From Thermovenabulum sp049701175 (GTDB taxonomy: Bacteria; Bacillota; Thermosediminibacteria; Thermosediminibacterales; Thermosediminibacteraceae): a stretch of 64,000 nt of DNA. A program made the translations under genes and the position numbers. The stretch is taken from positions 1 to 64,000 of the forward strand of contig NZ_JBNATW010000011.1 of assembly GCF_049701175.1 (NCBI RefSeq), written 5' to 3'. Below the pieces are notes generated by a model, which was not told the DNA's origin, made no database searches, and saw only the letters and a program-made list of their open reading frames with translations. This document shows, in pieces, positions 42,062 to 51,001 of this stretch. Each line of letters begins with the position of its first letter. Position 1 is the first letter of the stretch.

Positions 42062-44617
42062 TCATTTAAAATTTTTTATTATATTAAAATTATTATAAAA
42101 ACCAATTAAACCTTTTTTTAACTTTAATAAATCTTTCAGGATTTCAAGGCCCTCTAAATCAACGATTTTCTCTTTTAAATCAATGTTACGGATAAGTAGA
42201 ACATCCTTCTTAATAGCAAAATCTATTAATTTTGATTTTCTCAGAATATGCAACATACAAAAAACTAAAGGCAACTCTATTTTACTACCCAGTCTATTAT
42301 TAAGGTTTCTCAAAATTGAGCTTAAAGGTTCTTCATAAATATCCGAATCTGCTTTCTTAAAACTCTCCCTGCAATAATTAATAAAATTTATTAAAACATT
42401 CTTTTCTTTAATTAATATATTTTCAAGAACCATATAATTATATCTTAAATCTTCTTTATTGAAAACAATATAAACTGGAATTTTATCCGCAATAATTATT
42501 TCACTGCTGAACTGTTCCATTGTAAAAGGAGGATCATAAAAAACAATTGAATCGACATTATTTAATAAATTCTGTGTTACCACTTCCCCATCAAAAAAAG
42601 GATTAATATTTATAATAATGCTTCTGTCCTTTTTATTGAAATTTTCAATATGATTTTTTATATTAAAACAAACAACTAACTCTTCGATTTTTTTTTCTTT
42701 CTTTATGTAATAATCTAAAAACCTCCAAGCCTGATAAGGGGTATGAAAGTGTACAAATACCTTTTGACTCTTAGAAAGTTCATTAATAAATTTTCTTTTA
42801 TTTTTTGGCATTAATAATTGGAGTTTTTCACAAAAAATTTCTTTATTTGATATTTTGGTATACAGTTTTTTAAAATTTAAACTGAAAAATTCTTTATAGT
42901 ATTCTACTTCAACCCTTTTTAAAAGGGAGTCTTTTAAATACGGAATTTTTACGTCTTTTATATTCAGCTGGAGTTCCTCTTTACCTTCCCATTCATTTAC
43001 TTCAAGGTAAAAAGCAACATCAAGCAGTGGTGCCATCAAGAGTTTTTCTCTATAGTCTCCGTAGTTAAAACCGATAGCGATAAATTTCTTATTTTTTTTG
43101 ACAAACTCTATTTTTAAATGTTTTTCTCCGTTACCTATGGATTTGATACTTTTTACAGAAAGGTTTTTACAGGTAAAAACAGGTTTTGGATTCCCAAAAC
43201 CAAAAGGTTCTAACAAACTTAATTCTTTTGCTAAATTTAAATCTATTTCGCTCCCTTTTAATTCTAAATCTATGCTTAAAGTGGGGATATGCTCTTTAAT
43301 TTTCATTTCCTCGGCTATTTCATTAATCTTTGCTTTCAGTAAATCAATATTTTCATTTTTTATTGTAAAACCGGCAGCCTGTTCGTGCCCTCCAAATTTT
43401 TCAAAAAGATAAGATATTTTATTTAAAGCTTCAAAAATATTGAAACCGGGTATGCTCCTTGCAGATCCTCTACTATAGTTTTCTTCCTTTGAAATAATAA
43501 TAGCAGGTTTATAATAATTTTGAGTAATTTTTGATGCTACTATACCTATGACTCCTTCATGCCAATTTTGTCCTGCCACAACTATTACAGAATTTTCTTT
43601 ACTGCTTTCATCTCTTTGAATGTTCTCTTCTACTTCTTTATAAATCTTATTTTCTATAGACTGCCTTAATCTATTGTGGTTATCTAACTCTTTTGCTAAA
43701 ATCTTTGCTCTTTCCTCATCTTCCGTTGTCAAAAGCTCTACCGCAAGTGCAGCATCTGCCATTCGCCCTGCCGCATTTAACCTCGGTGCAATCAAAAAAC
43801 TTATTTTTTCAGCATCTATCTTTGCCAAAGAACAACCTGAGATAGAAAATAAAGATCTTAAGCCTTTATTTTCCGTTTTTTTCAAAGCTTCAAGGCCAAG
43901 TTTAACAATGACTCTATTTTCATCATGCAAAGGTACTAAATCGGCAATGGTACCTACAGCAGTAAGGTCTAAATATTTTAAAGCCTGCTGATGGCCTAAA
44001 TAAGCTTGCAAAAATTTAAAAGCCACTCCCACTCCAGAAAGCTCCTTAAAAGGATAATCCGAGTCGGGTCTTTTGGGATCTACTACTGCAATTGCTGGTG
44101 GGAGCTCATCATGAGGTTCATGGTGGTCAAATACCACCACATCCAAACCCAAATCCAAAGCCCTTTTTATTTCAGCAAAACAAGCAATCCCATTGTCCAC
44201 CGTAATTATCAGTTGTGTACCCTTTTGTGCTAATTTTTCAACAGCATTAATGTTTAATCCATAGCCTTCTTCTTGCCTTGTAGGTATGTAGTAATCAATA
44301 AAAGCACCTTTTTCTAATAAACCCCTGTATAAAATTGCGGTACCTGTTATCCCATCAACGTCATAATCACCGAAAATTGTTATTTTTTCTCTATTTAAGA
44401 TAGCTTTATTTATTCTTTCTATAGCTTTATCCATGTCCTTCAAAAGTAAAGGATTATATAAATCACTGTATTTCGGCTCAATAAATTTTTTTATATTTTC
44501 TTTCTCCTTAATACCCCTTTTTGACAAAATCTTTAACATTACTGGATGTAACTCTATATTTTCATCTATTTCTAAATCCTCCGGTCCTATATCCCATAGA
44601 TAATTTCCATCTATCAT
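42062..44617 (-). CDS. recJ: Single-stranded-DNA exonuclease RecJ
   Basis: 851 residues. The DHH phosphoesterase core has DYDVDG (84-89), DNG and DHHEP (164-168); DHHA1 follows with GRMADAALAVELL and GFTIKNENI, and an OB domain (about 455-560). A C-terminal region of about 280 residues resembles the degenerate extension seen in Firmicute RecJ. The start is ATG 44617 after GGAGGAAAGAAT; the frame opens nine codons earlier without a ribosome site. 5'-3' exonuclease in repair. Confidence 0.95.
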   Translation of the reverse strand: MIDGNYLWDIGPEDLEIDENIELHPVMLKILSKRGIKEKENIKKFIEPKYSDLYNPLLLKDMDKAIERINKAILNREKITIFGDYDVDGITGTAILYRGLLEKGAFIDYYIPTRQEEGYGLNINAVEKLAQKGTQLIITVDNGIACFAEIKRALDLGLDVVVFDHHEPHDELPPAIAVVDPKRPDSDYPFKELSGVGVAFKFLQAYLGHQQALKYLDLTAVGTIADLVPLHDENRVIVKLGLEALKKTENKGLRSLFSISGCSLAKIDAEKISFLIAPRLNAAGRMADAALAVELLTTEDEERAKILAKELDNHNRLRQSIENKIYKEVEENIQRDESSKENSVIVVAGQNWHEGVIGIVASKITQNYYKPAIIISKEENYSRGSARSIPGFNIFEALNKISYLFEKFGGHEQAAGFTIKNENIDLLKAKINEIAEEMKIKEHIPTLSIDLELKGSEIDLNLAKELSLLEPFGFGNPKPVFTCKNLSVKSIKSIGNGEKHLKIEFVKKNKKFIAIGFNYGDYREKLLMAPLLDVAFYLEVNEWEGKEELQLNIKDVKIPYLKDSLLKRVEVEYYKEFFSLNFKKLYTKISNKEIFCEKLQLLMPKNKRKFINELSKSQKVFVHFHTPYQAWRFLDYYIKKEKKIEELVVCFNIKNHIENFNKKDRSIIININPFFDGEVVTQNLLNNVDSIVFYDPPFTMEQFSSEIIIADKIPVYIVFNKEDLRYNYMVLENILIKEKNVLINFINYCRESFKKADSDIYEEPLSSILRNLNNRLGSKIELPLVFCMLHILRKSKLIDFAIKKDVLLIRNIDLKEKIVDLEGLEILKDLLKLKKGLIGFYNNFNIIKNFK

Positions 44618-44648
44618 ATTCTTTCCTCCACAAGCTTTAAACAATAAT

Positions 44649-44677
44649 ATTATAATTCAATAAATGTATTATATCAA
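44649..44677 (-). promoter_or_regulatory. Promoter of recJ-apt-relA
   Basis: On minus, TTGATA (44672-44677), 17 bp, TATAAT (44649-44654), 32 bp before recJ. Confidence 0.8.
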
Positions 44678-44678
44678 T

Positions 44679-44704
44679 AAAAACCCGCCCTATGGCAGGT
44701 TTTT
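44679..44704 (-). terminator. Terminator of the AAA+/VWA pair
   Basis: Stem AAAAACCCGCC (44679-44689) / GGCAGGTTTTT (44694-44704) with one C-A mismatch; on minus the 3' arm ends in GGGTTTTTATT. It sits just downstream of the VWA stop codon. Confidence 0.75.
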
Positions 44705-44712
44705 ATTGAAGA

Positions 44713-46344
44713 CTATTTGAGTATTTTCCCACTTTTTAACAAAGCATATAAGAGGGCATCTTTTCTTAACTCTTCAACAACGTAAAGTTTTCCTTTGGCA
44801 GCCTTAGATATTTTTGAAAGGCAGTCTTTATTAGGCTGCAGTCCTATGCAGAAAAAATCTATTTTCCTTCTTGAAAGTTTTTCAGCCGCTTTTATTGCAT
44901 CTTTTAAAGGATCATTTGTCCATAAGGGTACGGTAGGAATACCATCGGTAATCAAAATCATTAAAGGATTTTTCAATTTTTTTGCAGTCATGTATTCAAA
45001 ACCCTTTTCTATTGCAAGTGCAAGAGGTGTAAGCCCTGATGAAACAATGCTCGACACTCCACTCTCGAGGCTTGTAAAATTTTTAGTGTATGGAACAAAT
45101 AATTTTACCTCTTTATCTTGGAAAGCAAGTACCGCTACCCTCTTTTTTGCATTTAATAAAATATGCTTCGCAAGAAATTTTGCACTCCTCAGCCGGCTTC
45201 CGTTCATACTCGCGCTTGCATCTATTATTAAACAAATATCTTGTTCCTTTTCCCCAAACCTTTTATTTAATACTATGTCTTCTTTTTTGATATAAAAATT
45301 CTCCTTTTCATGAAAACTTCTTACAATGGCGTTTTTAAAAGTTTCTGGGATATCTATTTCTTCCAACCATTCTTTATTATTTATTTCTGTCAAAAGAGGT
45401 ACGCCCTTTGAATGAATTTCCCTATGCTTTTTTGAAGAAGCACCGCTACGATTTATTTTTATATTTTTTATAAGTTTTTTTAATTTTAATTCCAACTCTT
45501 TATAATTTTCTTTTATAAACTTCTTGAACTCTTCTCCATTATTGTTTAGTATAATTTTCCCCTCTTTTTTTTCTAAAAAATTTTTTTCATACAATTTTTC
45601 TAAAATAGATTCAAAATCCGAATATTTCCTTTTAAGAAAATTTATATTTTCTCCCTTTTGGCTCAAACTATCAAGAATTTCCTCCAATTCTTTTAAACTC
45701 CCTAAATATTCCATTAAATCAACTGCATTCTCAAAGTTTTTCCTGTTATATTCACCTTTTTTGCCCTCTCCTTTTAAAAAAGAATCGGAAATTGACATAT
45801 ATGGTGAAAGATCCACTGGCGTATTCCCAACTTCACTGAAAATTTTTTCTATCTTTCTGAGTCCTACATTGTTCTTTTGCAAATGATCCTCTACACCTTT
45901 TACTATATCAATTAATAGATTTAATTCCTCATCCTTTAACATTAAGGCTAAGTGTACATGATTCAAGTGATTTTTTTTCAAACTCTCCGTTTGTCCAAAT
46001 TCTAAACTCCCTGTAAGCCTTCCTCCACCGGTACCCGTCTGTATATCAATATAATTTAATATTTCTTCTTTTTGCACCATTTTTAAATGATCAATAAGAT
46101 CCTTAGCAAGGCTTTTTACATCCACTTCCTTTACTTCGTGGAAAATATCTAAATGTATAACTTCTCCCTCTTTTTCTCTTCCATAAAACACCATACCTGC
46201 ATCCTGATTTTTTATTACTTTAACAATCTCGGGCTTATCAGGAGATATTACATGTACTTTTTTGCTGGCACAGCAGGTTTCTCCAATTCTAACTCCACGC
46301 CCTTTCTCAAATTCTGTTTTTAACTTAAAAGTAAGAGGGTTCAC
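44713..46344 (-). CDS. VWA-domain protein, magnesium chelatase D-like
   Basis: 543 residues. The C-terminal von Willebrand factor A domain (about 365-543) has a complete MIDAS: DASAS (375-379), the following Thr (SSGLTPL) and Asp (ITDGIP). The N-terminal 300 residues are charged and helical with CC at 24-25 and a GTGGGRLTG stretch, without a familiar domain. It starts at GTG 46344 and overlaps the AAA+ gene by 4 bp. Such pairs act as ATP-driven chaperones or metal insertases (MoxR/BchI-BchD type); the target here is unknown. Confidence 0.8.
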   Translation of the reverse strand: MNPLTFKLKTEFEKGRGVRIGETCCASKKVHVISPDKPEIVKVIKNQDAGMVFYGREKEGEVIHLDIFHEVKEVDVKSLAKDLIDHLKMVQKEEILNYIDIQTGTGGGRLTGSLEFGQTESLKKNHLNHVHLALMLKDEELNLLIDIVKGVEDHLQKNNVGLRKIEKIFSEVGNTPVDLSPYMSISDSFLKGEGKKGEYNRKNFENAVDLMEYLGSLKELEEILDSLSQKGENINFLKRKYSDFESILEKLYEKNFLEKKEGKIILNNNGEEFKKFIKENYKELELKLKKLIKNIKINRSGASSKKHREIHSKGVPLLTEINNKEWLEEIDIPETFKNAIVRSFHEKENFYIKKEDIVLNKRFGEKEQDICLIIDASASMNGSRLRSAKFLAKHILLNAKKRVAVLAFQDKEVKLFVPYTKNFTSLESGVSSIVSSGLTPLALAIEKGFEYMTAKKLKNPLMILITDGIPTVPLWTNDPLKDAIKAAEKLSRRKIDFFCIGLQPNKDCLSKISKAAKGKLYVVEELRKDALLYALLKSGKILK

Positions 46345-47642
46345 CTCAGTTCCTCCTCAGTTTTTATCACATCTTTTTCCTTAAGTTCTATTATGCTTTT
46401 TGCTTTTTGCGGAGGTGCTTTTATTTCCACATTCATGGGATCTAATGTCTTCTCTTTTGAGTTAGATTTATTGGGAAAAATAGACCATCTCATAAACTTA
46501 ATTTTGTCAAAAAATGGTATTTGATGATTTTTCTTTGTGTTATTTTTATTCGCATTATCTATTTCCTCAATTTTCCTTTTTTGAATCATATTATTTTCAT
46601 ATTCTCCATATTTTATCCTGTTTGACATAAGGGTATTTTCTATAAACTTAATTATTTCAAAAAGATTTTTTTCATCGGTTCTGTGTTTTAAAGCACATTG
46701 TGCCAGGAAAGAAACATCTTTAGTATTTACGCTCCTGTTGTACAACGCAGAAAGCATTTTTAAACCGTTTAGGATAGATTCAAGTCCCCTAATGCTTTCA
46801 AGGCTGAAATTTATATAACATAAAGCTAAAACATCTTTTATCTCTTCATTAATTTGAAATTCCCCCAATCGTTGTTTTGACTCGATATATAAATCCTTTT
46901 TTATTTTTTCGGATAATCTATCTTCTTTATTGCTGCCTTCTAAAATTGTTCTTACAACATCTTTAGAATGAGGTTTTTCCACATAAACTACAAAATCAAA
47001 CCTATCAGAAAGCTGCTTGCGCACTTCCTCTAAAGGGCCTGGCTCTTCATCAGGATTGGAAGCAGCCCAAATCGTCACATTTATCGGTATTTCTATCGTT
47101 GGAAGGCCTACTTCTTCAATTTGAATTCTTCCGGGTTTTGTTCCCATAACATCCAATAATACATCGGCTATCTCGGGAGAAATATCGGCAAGCCTGTTTA
47201 TTTCATCAATAAAAATTATACCCCTGTTTGCCTTTGGAATTGTCCCTAATAGTAGAGCTGCTTTTGGATCATCTTTTGACATTAATTTTTCAAGGTCAAT
47301 GCTTCCGATTACAGTGCCCTTTTTTGCAGAAGCTGATATTTCTAAAAAGGGCATTCTTATTTTCTCAACACCAATTTCTAATATTTCTTCAAAAGTTAAA
47401 TCTTTATGTTTTGGACAGTGTGGTGCTTGAGGATCACAATTAAATTCACATCCTTTTATCCTTTCAATAAATGGAAGAACACTTTTGTAAGCCCTCATGA
47501 TAGTAGTTTTTCCTGTTCCCCGAAACCCTTCTGCATGCACATGTATAGGAAATCCTGCAAAGGTAGATAAAACAGAAATATCTAAAATATCTATTAGATT
47601 TTTATTACCATCGTGAACCACTATTTGGGAATACCTTTTCAT
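46341..47642 (-). CDS. AAA+ ATPase, magnesium chelatase I-like
   Basis: 433 residues. Walker A GFRGTGKTT (39-47), Walker B GIIFIDEI (141-148), sensor NP (ASNPDEEPG) and a lid domain to about 340; the last ~80 residues are charged and low complexity. A cysteine cluster (C65, C69, C76 in GCEFNCDPQAPHCPKH) is like that in BchI-type ATPases. Start ATG 47642 after AGGAGGGATTAAAA; the frame opens further upstream at 47675. It works with the overlapping VWA protein. No chlorophyll or cobalamin genes are present, so the substrate is not a tetrapyrrole by any local evidence. Confidence 0.82.
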   Translation of the reverse strand: MKRYSQIVVHDGNKNLIDILDISVLSTFAGFPIHVHAEGFRGTGKTTIMRAYKSVLPFIERIKGCEFNCDPQAPHCPKHKDLTFEEILEIGVEKIRMPFLEISASAKKGTVIGSIDLEKLMSKDDPKAALLLGTIPKANRGIIFIDEINRLADISPEIADVLLDVMGTKPGRIQIEEVGLPTIEIPINVTIWAASNPDEEPGPLEEVRKQLSDRFDFVVYVEKPHSKDVVRTILEGSNKEDRLSEKIKKDLYIESKQRLGEFQINEEIKDVLALCYINFSLESIRGLESILNGLKMLSALYNRSVNTKDVSFLAQCALKHRTDEKNLFEIIKFIENTLMSNRIKYGEYENNMIQKRKIEEIDNANKNNTKKNHQIPFFDKIKFMRWSIFPNKSNSKEKTLDPMNVEIKAPPQKAKSIIELKEKDVIKTEEELR

Positions 47643-47710
47643 TTTTAATCCCTCCTTGTAAATATTTTTCCTCATATCTTATCCGATTAACAAAAAAATC
47701 ATAAAAAAAA

Positions 47711-47739
47711 AAAAAAGAGACTTTTTAAGCCTCTTTTTT
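47711..47739 (-). terminator. Terminator after the phasin-like gene
   Basis: Stem AAAAAAGAG (47711-47719) / CTCTTTTTT (47731-47739); on minus the hairpin is followed by a long T run (from 47710 downward, 13 or more T). It separates the phasin-like gene from the AAA+/VWA pair. Confidence 0.7.
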
Positions 47740-48039
47740 CAATTCTTCTATTTTCCTTTCAAGCTCTTCTATTTTTAATTTTAATTCATCCATCTCTTGC
47801 TTCCTTACAAGATTCATATTTTTTATAGCCAATTCTATTTGTTCATCAATTTTTTGTTGCAATCTTCTTTTTTCCTGATCGATTTTGTCTACCAGATTTT
47901 TTAAAAGATCTTTACCCTCTTCCTTTGACACTTCCCCTTTTTTAACCAATTCTTGGATTATTTCCTCTGCCTTTTCCTTGGTAAGGGCAATAAGCCCGAT
48001 ACCCGCATAAAGCCCTGTAGTAAAAAGATCTTTTAACAT
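47725..48039 (-). CDS. Phasin-like coiled-coil protein
   Basis: 104 residues. A short hydrophobic N-terminus (LFTTGLYAGIGLIALTKEKAEEIIQEL) is followed by a highly charged heptad-like helix to the end (about 40-104). It matches the phasin/PhaF-like family (COG3937) found as single small genes in many Clostridia. No polyhydroxyalkanoate genes are in the window. Function unknown; a granule- or membrane-associated coiled coil is the safest reading. ATG 48039 follows AAGGAGGAAATATT, 22 bp after secF. Confidence 0.78.
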   Translation of the reverse strand: MLKDLFTTGLYAGIGLIALTKEKAEEIIQELVKKGEVSKEEGKDLLKNLVDKIDQEKRRLQQKIDEQIELAIKNMNLVRKQEMDELKLKIEELERKIEELKKEA

Positions 48040-48061
48040 AATATTTCCTCCTTTTTAAGCT

Positions 48062-48928
48062 TTAAGCGGTTTTTGCGCCCTTCCTCCACATTGACCAAAG
48101 GGGACTTGCAATAAATATTGAAGAATAGGTTCCGCTAACAATACCTATAATTAACGCCATAGTAAAATCTTTTATGGTTTCTCCTCCAAAAAGGTTTAAT
48201 GCTATTATAGTTAGAAGTGTAGTTAAGGATGTATTAATAGACCTTGTCAAGGTTTGGACAATGCTCAAATTTGCAATTTCACTAAATGAAATCTTTCTCA
48301 TGGTTTTCAAGTTTTCTCTTATCCTATCAAACACAACAATAGTATCGTTTATAGAATAACCTACAACCGTCAAAATCACCGCTATAATAGAGCTGTCAAT
48401 AGGCACTCTGAAAAGGGCATACCAGCTTATTACAATAAGCACATCGTGTAATAATGCCAAAACCGCTGCAATACCAGATTTTAATTCAAAACGCAAAGAA
48501 ATATAAACCAACATCAAAAGGTTTGCTATGATTAAAGCTATTATAGCTTGCCTTCTTAATTCACTCCCAATAACCGCATCTACCTTTTCGGCTCTAATCA
48601 ATTCTAATTTTGGAAACTTGCCTTTTAAACTTTCTGTAATTTTCGCCTGTTCATCTTTTGTGAGTACTACAGTCCTTATTATTAATTCATCGCCCTCATC
48701 TCCTGCTTTTTTTGCCTCAAAATCCTTAATATTTAACTCTGTCATAGTTTTCCTTATATCAGACAATTCATAACTTTGGCCTACGCTATAGTGTAAAATT
48801 GTTCCCCCAGTAAAATCTATACCCCAATTTAAACCGTGAACAGCTATTGAGATCAATCCAGCAAAAATAATTGCAAGGGATATAGAAAACCAAATAAATT
48901 TCCGTTCCATTATTTTATATATTTTCAC
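48062..48928 (-). CDS. secF: Protein translocase subunit SecF
   Basis: 288 residues with six membrane segments and a first periplasmic-type loop (about 35-120). Family motifs: GLNWGIDFTGGTIL after TM1, VGYSINDTIVVFDRIREN and the SINTSLTT stretch. With SecD it uses the proton motive force to assist Sec export. Starts at GTG 48928 after GAGGTGAATAAAA, 13 bp behind secD. Confidence 0.97.
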   Translation of the reverse strand: MKIYKIMERKFIWFSISLAIIFAGLISIAVHGLNWGIDFTGGTILHYSVGQSYELSDIRKTMTELNIKDFEAKKAGDEGDELIIRTVVLTKDEQAKITESLKGKFPKLELIRAEKVDAVIGSELRRQAIIALIIANLLMLVYISLRFELKSGIAAVLALLHDVLIVISWYALFRVPIDSSIIAVILTVVGYSINDTIVVFDRIRENLKTMRKISFSEIANLSIVQTLTRSINTSLTTLLTIIALNLFGGETIKDFTMALIIGIVSGTYSSIFIASPLWSMWRKGAKTA

Positions 48929-48941
48929 TTTTATTCACCTC

Positions 48942-50183
48942 TTATGCACTAAATAATTTTTTATTGACAAACAGCCTTGAAGCAATAATGTTTGATAGAA
49001 GCATCCTTGTCACAACAATTGCAGTAAACATACTTGTTAATATACCTATAATCAGCGTTACCGCAAATCCTTTAATAGGACCGCTGCCGAAATAAAAAAG
49101 TACAACAGCGGCTATTATTGTAGTAATATTTGAGTCTAAAATTGTTAGCATTGCACGGTTAAACCCTGCATCAAGGGCTGAACGCAATGTTTTACCATTT
49201 CTAAGTTCTTCTTTAAACCTTTCAAAAATTAATACATTTGCATCTACCGCCATACCTATTGAGAGGATAAATCCCGCAATACCCGGAAGTGTCAAAGTCG
49301 CACCTATAGCGATAAAAATAGTTAAAACTAACATTACATATATCATTAGGGCAATATCTGCCACTAACCCAGGAATCCGATAATATAAAATCATAAATAA
49401 AATAACCAATATTACCCCTATTTTCCCTGCAGCAATACTTTTTGCAAGAGAATCTGCACCTAAGGTGGGACCTACTGTTCTTACTTCTCTTTGGACTAAA
49501 TCAACAGGTAAAGCACCGCCTCTAATCAATGCTGCAAGTTCTGCAGCTTTGTCTATACTTTCTAATCCTTCAATTACTGCTTCACCATTTGTAATTACTG
49601 CCCTTACTACAGGCGCAGATATTATTTCTTCATCTAATAGAATTGCTATTGGCTGATTTAAATATTTTTTAGTAGCTTCGGCAAATTTTTTTGCACCTTC
49701 ATCGTCCAATTTTAAACTTACCATGGGCTCATTTGCCTGTCCATAAATAGCCCGTGCATCCCTAACATTGTCACCCGTTAGTATCAGCGTACCATCAGGC
49801 CCAACAAAGCGAAGGGAAGCGGTTTTACCAATTATTTCAAGGGCTTTTTGAGAATCTTTGACGCCCGGTAATTCAACTCTGATTCTGTTACTGCCCTGTC
49901 TTGTTATCAAAGGCTCAGCAACACCCAATTGGTCCACTCTTCTTCTAATAACTTCAACAGCACTGTTCATCTTTTCTTCCGTTAATTCCTGCCCCGGTTT
50001 GGGCTCTGCTTCTAATAAAACATAAACACCGCCCTGCAAATCCAAACCGAGTTTAATAGATTTTGCTAGCGGTTCTTGTTTATATGGCCCAATTTTAATA
50101 CCATAAAGTAAAGAAAATGCTAAAAAAGCAGCTAAAATAAAAATAAGTGCGATTTTTAATAAACTTTTTGTCCTAAAACCCAT
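48942..50183 (-). CDS. secD: Protein translocase subunit SecD
   Basis: 413 residues with six membrane segments. Motifs: KLGLDLQGGVYVLLE after TM1, the periplasmic domain (about 45-235), and AGFILSIGMAVDANVLIFERFKEE. Start ATG 50183 follows GGAGGAGAATTTTA; a longer frame from 50216 is not supported. Operon with secF under its own promoter. Confidence 0.97.
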   Translation of the reverse strand: MGFRTKSLLKIALIFILAAFLAFSLLYGIKIGPYKQEPLAKSIKLGLDLQGGVYVLLEAEPKPGQELTEEKMNSAVEVIRRRVDQLGVAEPLITRQGSNRIRVELPGVKDSQKALEIIGKTASLRFVGPDGTLILTGDNVRDARAIYGQANEPMVSLKLDDEGAKKFAEATKKYLNQPIAILLDEEIISAPVVRAVITNGEAVIEGLESIDKAAELAALIRGGALPVDLVQREVRTVGPTLGADSLAKSIAAGKIGVILVILFMILYYRIPGLVADIALMIYVMLVLTIFIAIGATLTLPGIAGFILSIGMAVDANVLIFERFKEELRNGKTLRSALDAGFNRAMLTILDSNITTIIAAVVLFYFGSGPIKGFAVTLIIGILTSMFTAIVVTRMLLSNIIASRLFVNKKLFSA

Positions 50184-50225
50184 TAAAATTCTCCTCCAAT
50201 CCCTAATAGGTTGCATAACAAATTA

Positions 50226-50255
50226 ATTATATCCCTTCAAAAAGAATATTGTCAA
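50226..50255 (-). promoter_or_regulatory. Promoter of secDF
   Basis: On minus, TTGACA (50250-50255), 18 bp, TATAAT (50226-50231), downstream of the SCIFF terminator. Confidence 0.85.
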
Positions 50256-50281
50256 TAAACAACACATCTCTCAAAAAGATT

Positions 50282-50304
50282 AAAAGGCCTTTTATAGGCC
50301 TTTT
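50282..50304 (-). terminator. Terminator of the SCIFF gene
   Basis: AAAAGGCC (50282-50289) / GGCCTTTT (50297-50304), a perfect 8-bp stem with a 7-nt loop. On minus it ends GGCCTTTTAATCTTTTTG. The SCIFF stop codon (50303-50305) overlaps it, so the SCIFF mRNA is probably monocistronic. Confidence 0.75.
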
Positions 50305-50452
50305 ACTTAACCTTTTCATTTTCACAAACTTGATTGGCAACTGTACAAGAGGTCTTACAAGCAGATTGGCATGAAGCCTGGCATTCTCCGCAACCCTTTT
50401 TTTCTAAATTATCGCACAGATTGCCTTTATGTACCATGATTATGTGTTTCAT
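50303..50452 (-). CDS. scfA: SCIFF peptide (six-cysteine ranthipeptide precursor)
   Basis: A 49-residue peptide: MKHIIMVHKGNL start, then the SCIFF core with cysteines at 21, 24, 28, 32, 36 and 43 (GCGECQASC, SACKTSC, TVANQVC) plus an extra C13. ATG 50452 follows GAGGAGGG with 8-nt spacing. SCIFF precursors are modified by a radical SAM maturase that forms Cys-to-Thr thioethers; C32 and T37 stand in the positions cross-linked in studied members. The usual adjacent maturase gene is missing: the downstream gene is secD. Neighbours TIGR04086, yajC and secDF are the normal SCIFF setting in Clostridia. Confidence 0.95.
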   Translation of the reverse strand: MKHIIMVHKGNLCDNLEKKGCGECQASCQSACKTSCTVANQVCENEKVK

Positions 50453-50472
50453 CAAATATCCCTCCTCTCATT

Positions 50473-50498
50473 AATAGTATACGCAAATAGTATACGCA
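50473..50498 (-). repeat. Tandem 13-bp repeat upstream of SCIFF
   Basis: AATAGTATACGCA is present twice in perfect tandem (50473-50485, 50486-50498). On minus each copy contains TATACT, a good -10 element, and the palindrome GTATAC. TTGCGC at about 18 bp upstream of the distal TATACT could serve as a weak -35. It may be a doubled -10 or a pair of operator sites, ending 21 bp before the SCIFF start. Confidence 0.7.
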
Positions 50499-50555
50499 CT
50501 TTTTTATCTTATGCGCAAATGAATTATAACACAAAAATTTTTTTGTGAAAAGGGT

Positions 50556-50939
50556 TTATAAATTCACACCTATAGCTCCTGAAATTGCCCCTATCAAAAA
50601 TCCGAAAACAACATCGATAAGAGAAGCAAAAGTAAAACCTTCTTTTAAAAATACTATTTTCACCATTAAAAGCATTAAGGAATATATTAACCCTATTAAA
50701 CCTCCGTTGAGCCAACCATTGGCTTCTATATTTCTTGATACTAAAAAAGAAGAAACAGCAATAGAAAACGCGATTACAATGACTATGGATTTTGAGATTA
50801 AATCTTCAGGAAAAGATGAAAAATATAAAAACAAACTGAGTATAAGAAGCAAAAAGAATGTCAATAAAAATGCCCATAACACTCCTAAAAACACCCTATT
50901 TAATTCAACTATGGGCCCCTTTTTTATGGTAACTTTCAT
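50556..50939 (-). CDS. TIGR04086-family membrane protein
   Basis: 127 residues with four hydrophobic segments, the family found beside SCIFF genes in Clostridia. The start is taken at ATG 50939 (MKVTIKKG), with GGGAGG some 10 nt upstream; a longer frame begins at 50999. The function is unknown; possible links with peptide export or membrane biogenesis are only positional. It follows yajC. Confidence 0.8.
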   Translation of the reverse strand: MKVTIKKGPIVELNRVFLGVLWAFLLTFFLLLILSLFLYFSSFPEDLISKSIVIVIAFSIAVSSFLVSRNIEANGWLNGGLIGLIYSLMLLMVKIVFLKEGFTFASLIDVVFGFLIGAISGAIGVNL

Positions 50940-51001
50940 TAAATAAGAACCTCCCTTCCTCAATAAATATATATTTGAGAAAGGGAGACAGTATTCCAAA
51001 A

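Noticed and set aside
50545..50946. Plus-strand open frame antisense to the TIGR04086 gene
   Set aside because: Codon use and hydrophobic pattern belong to the minus-strand protein.
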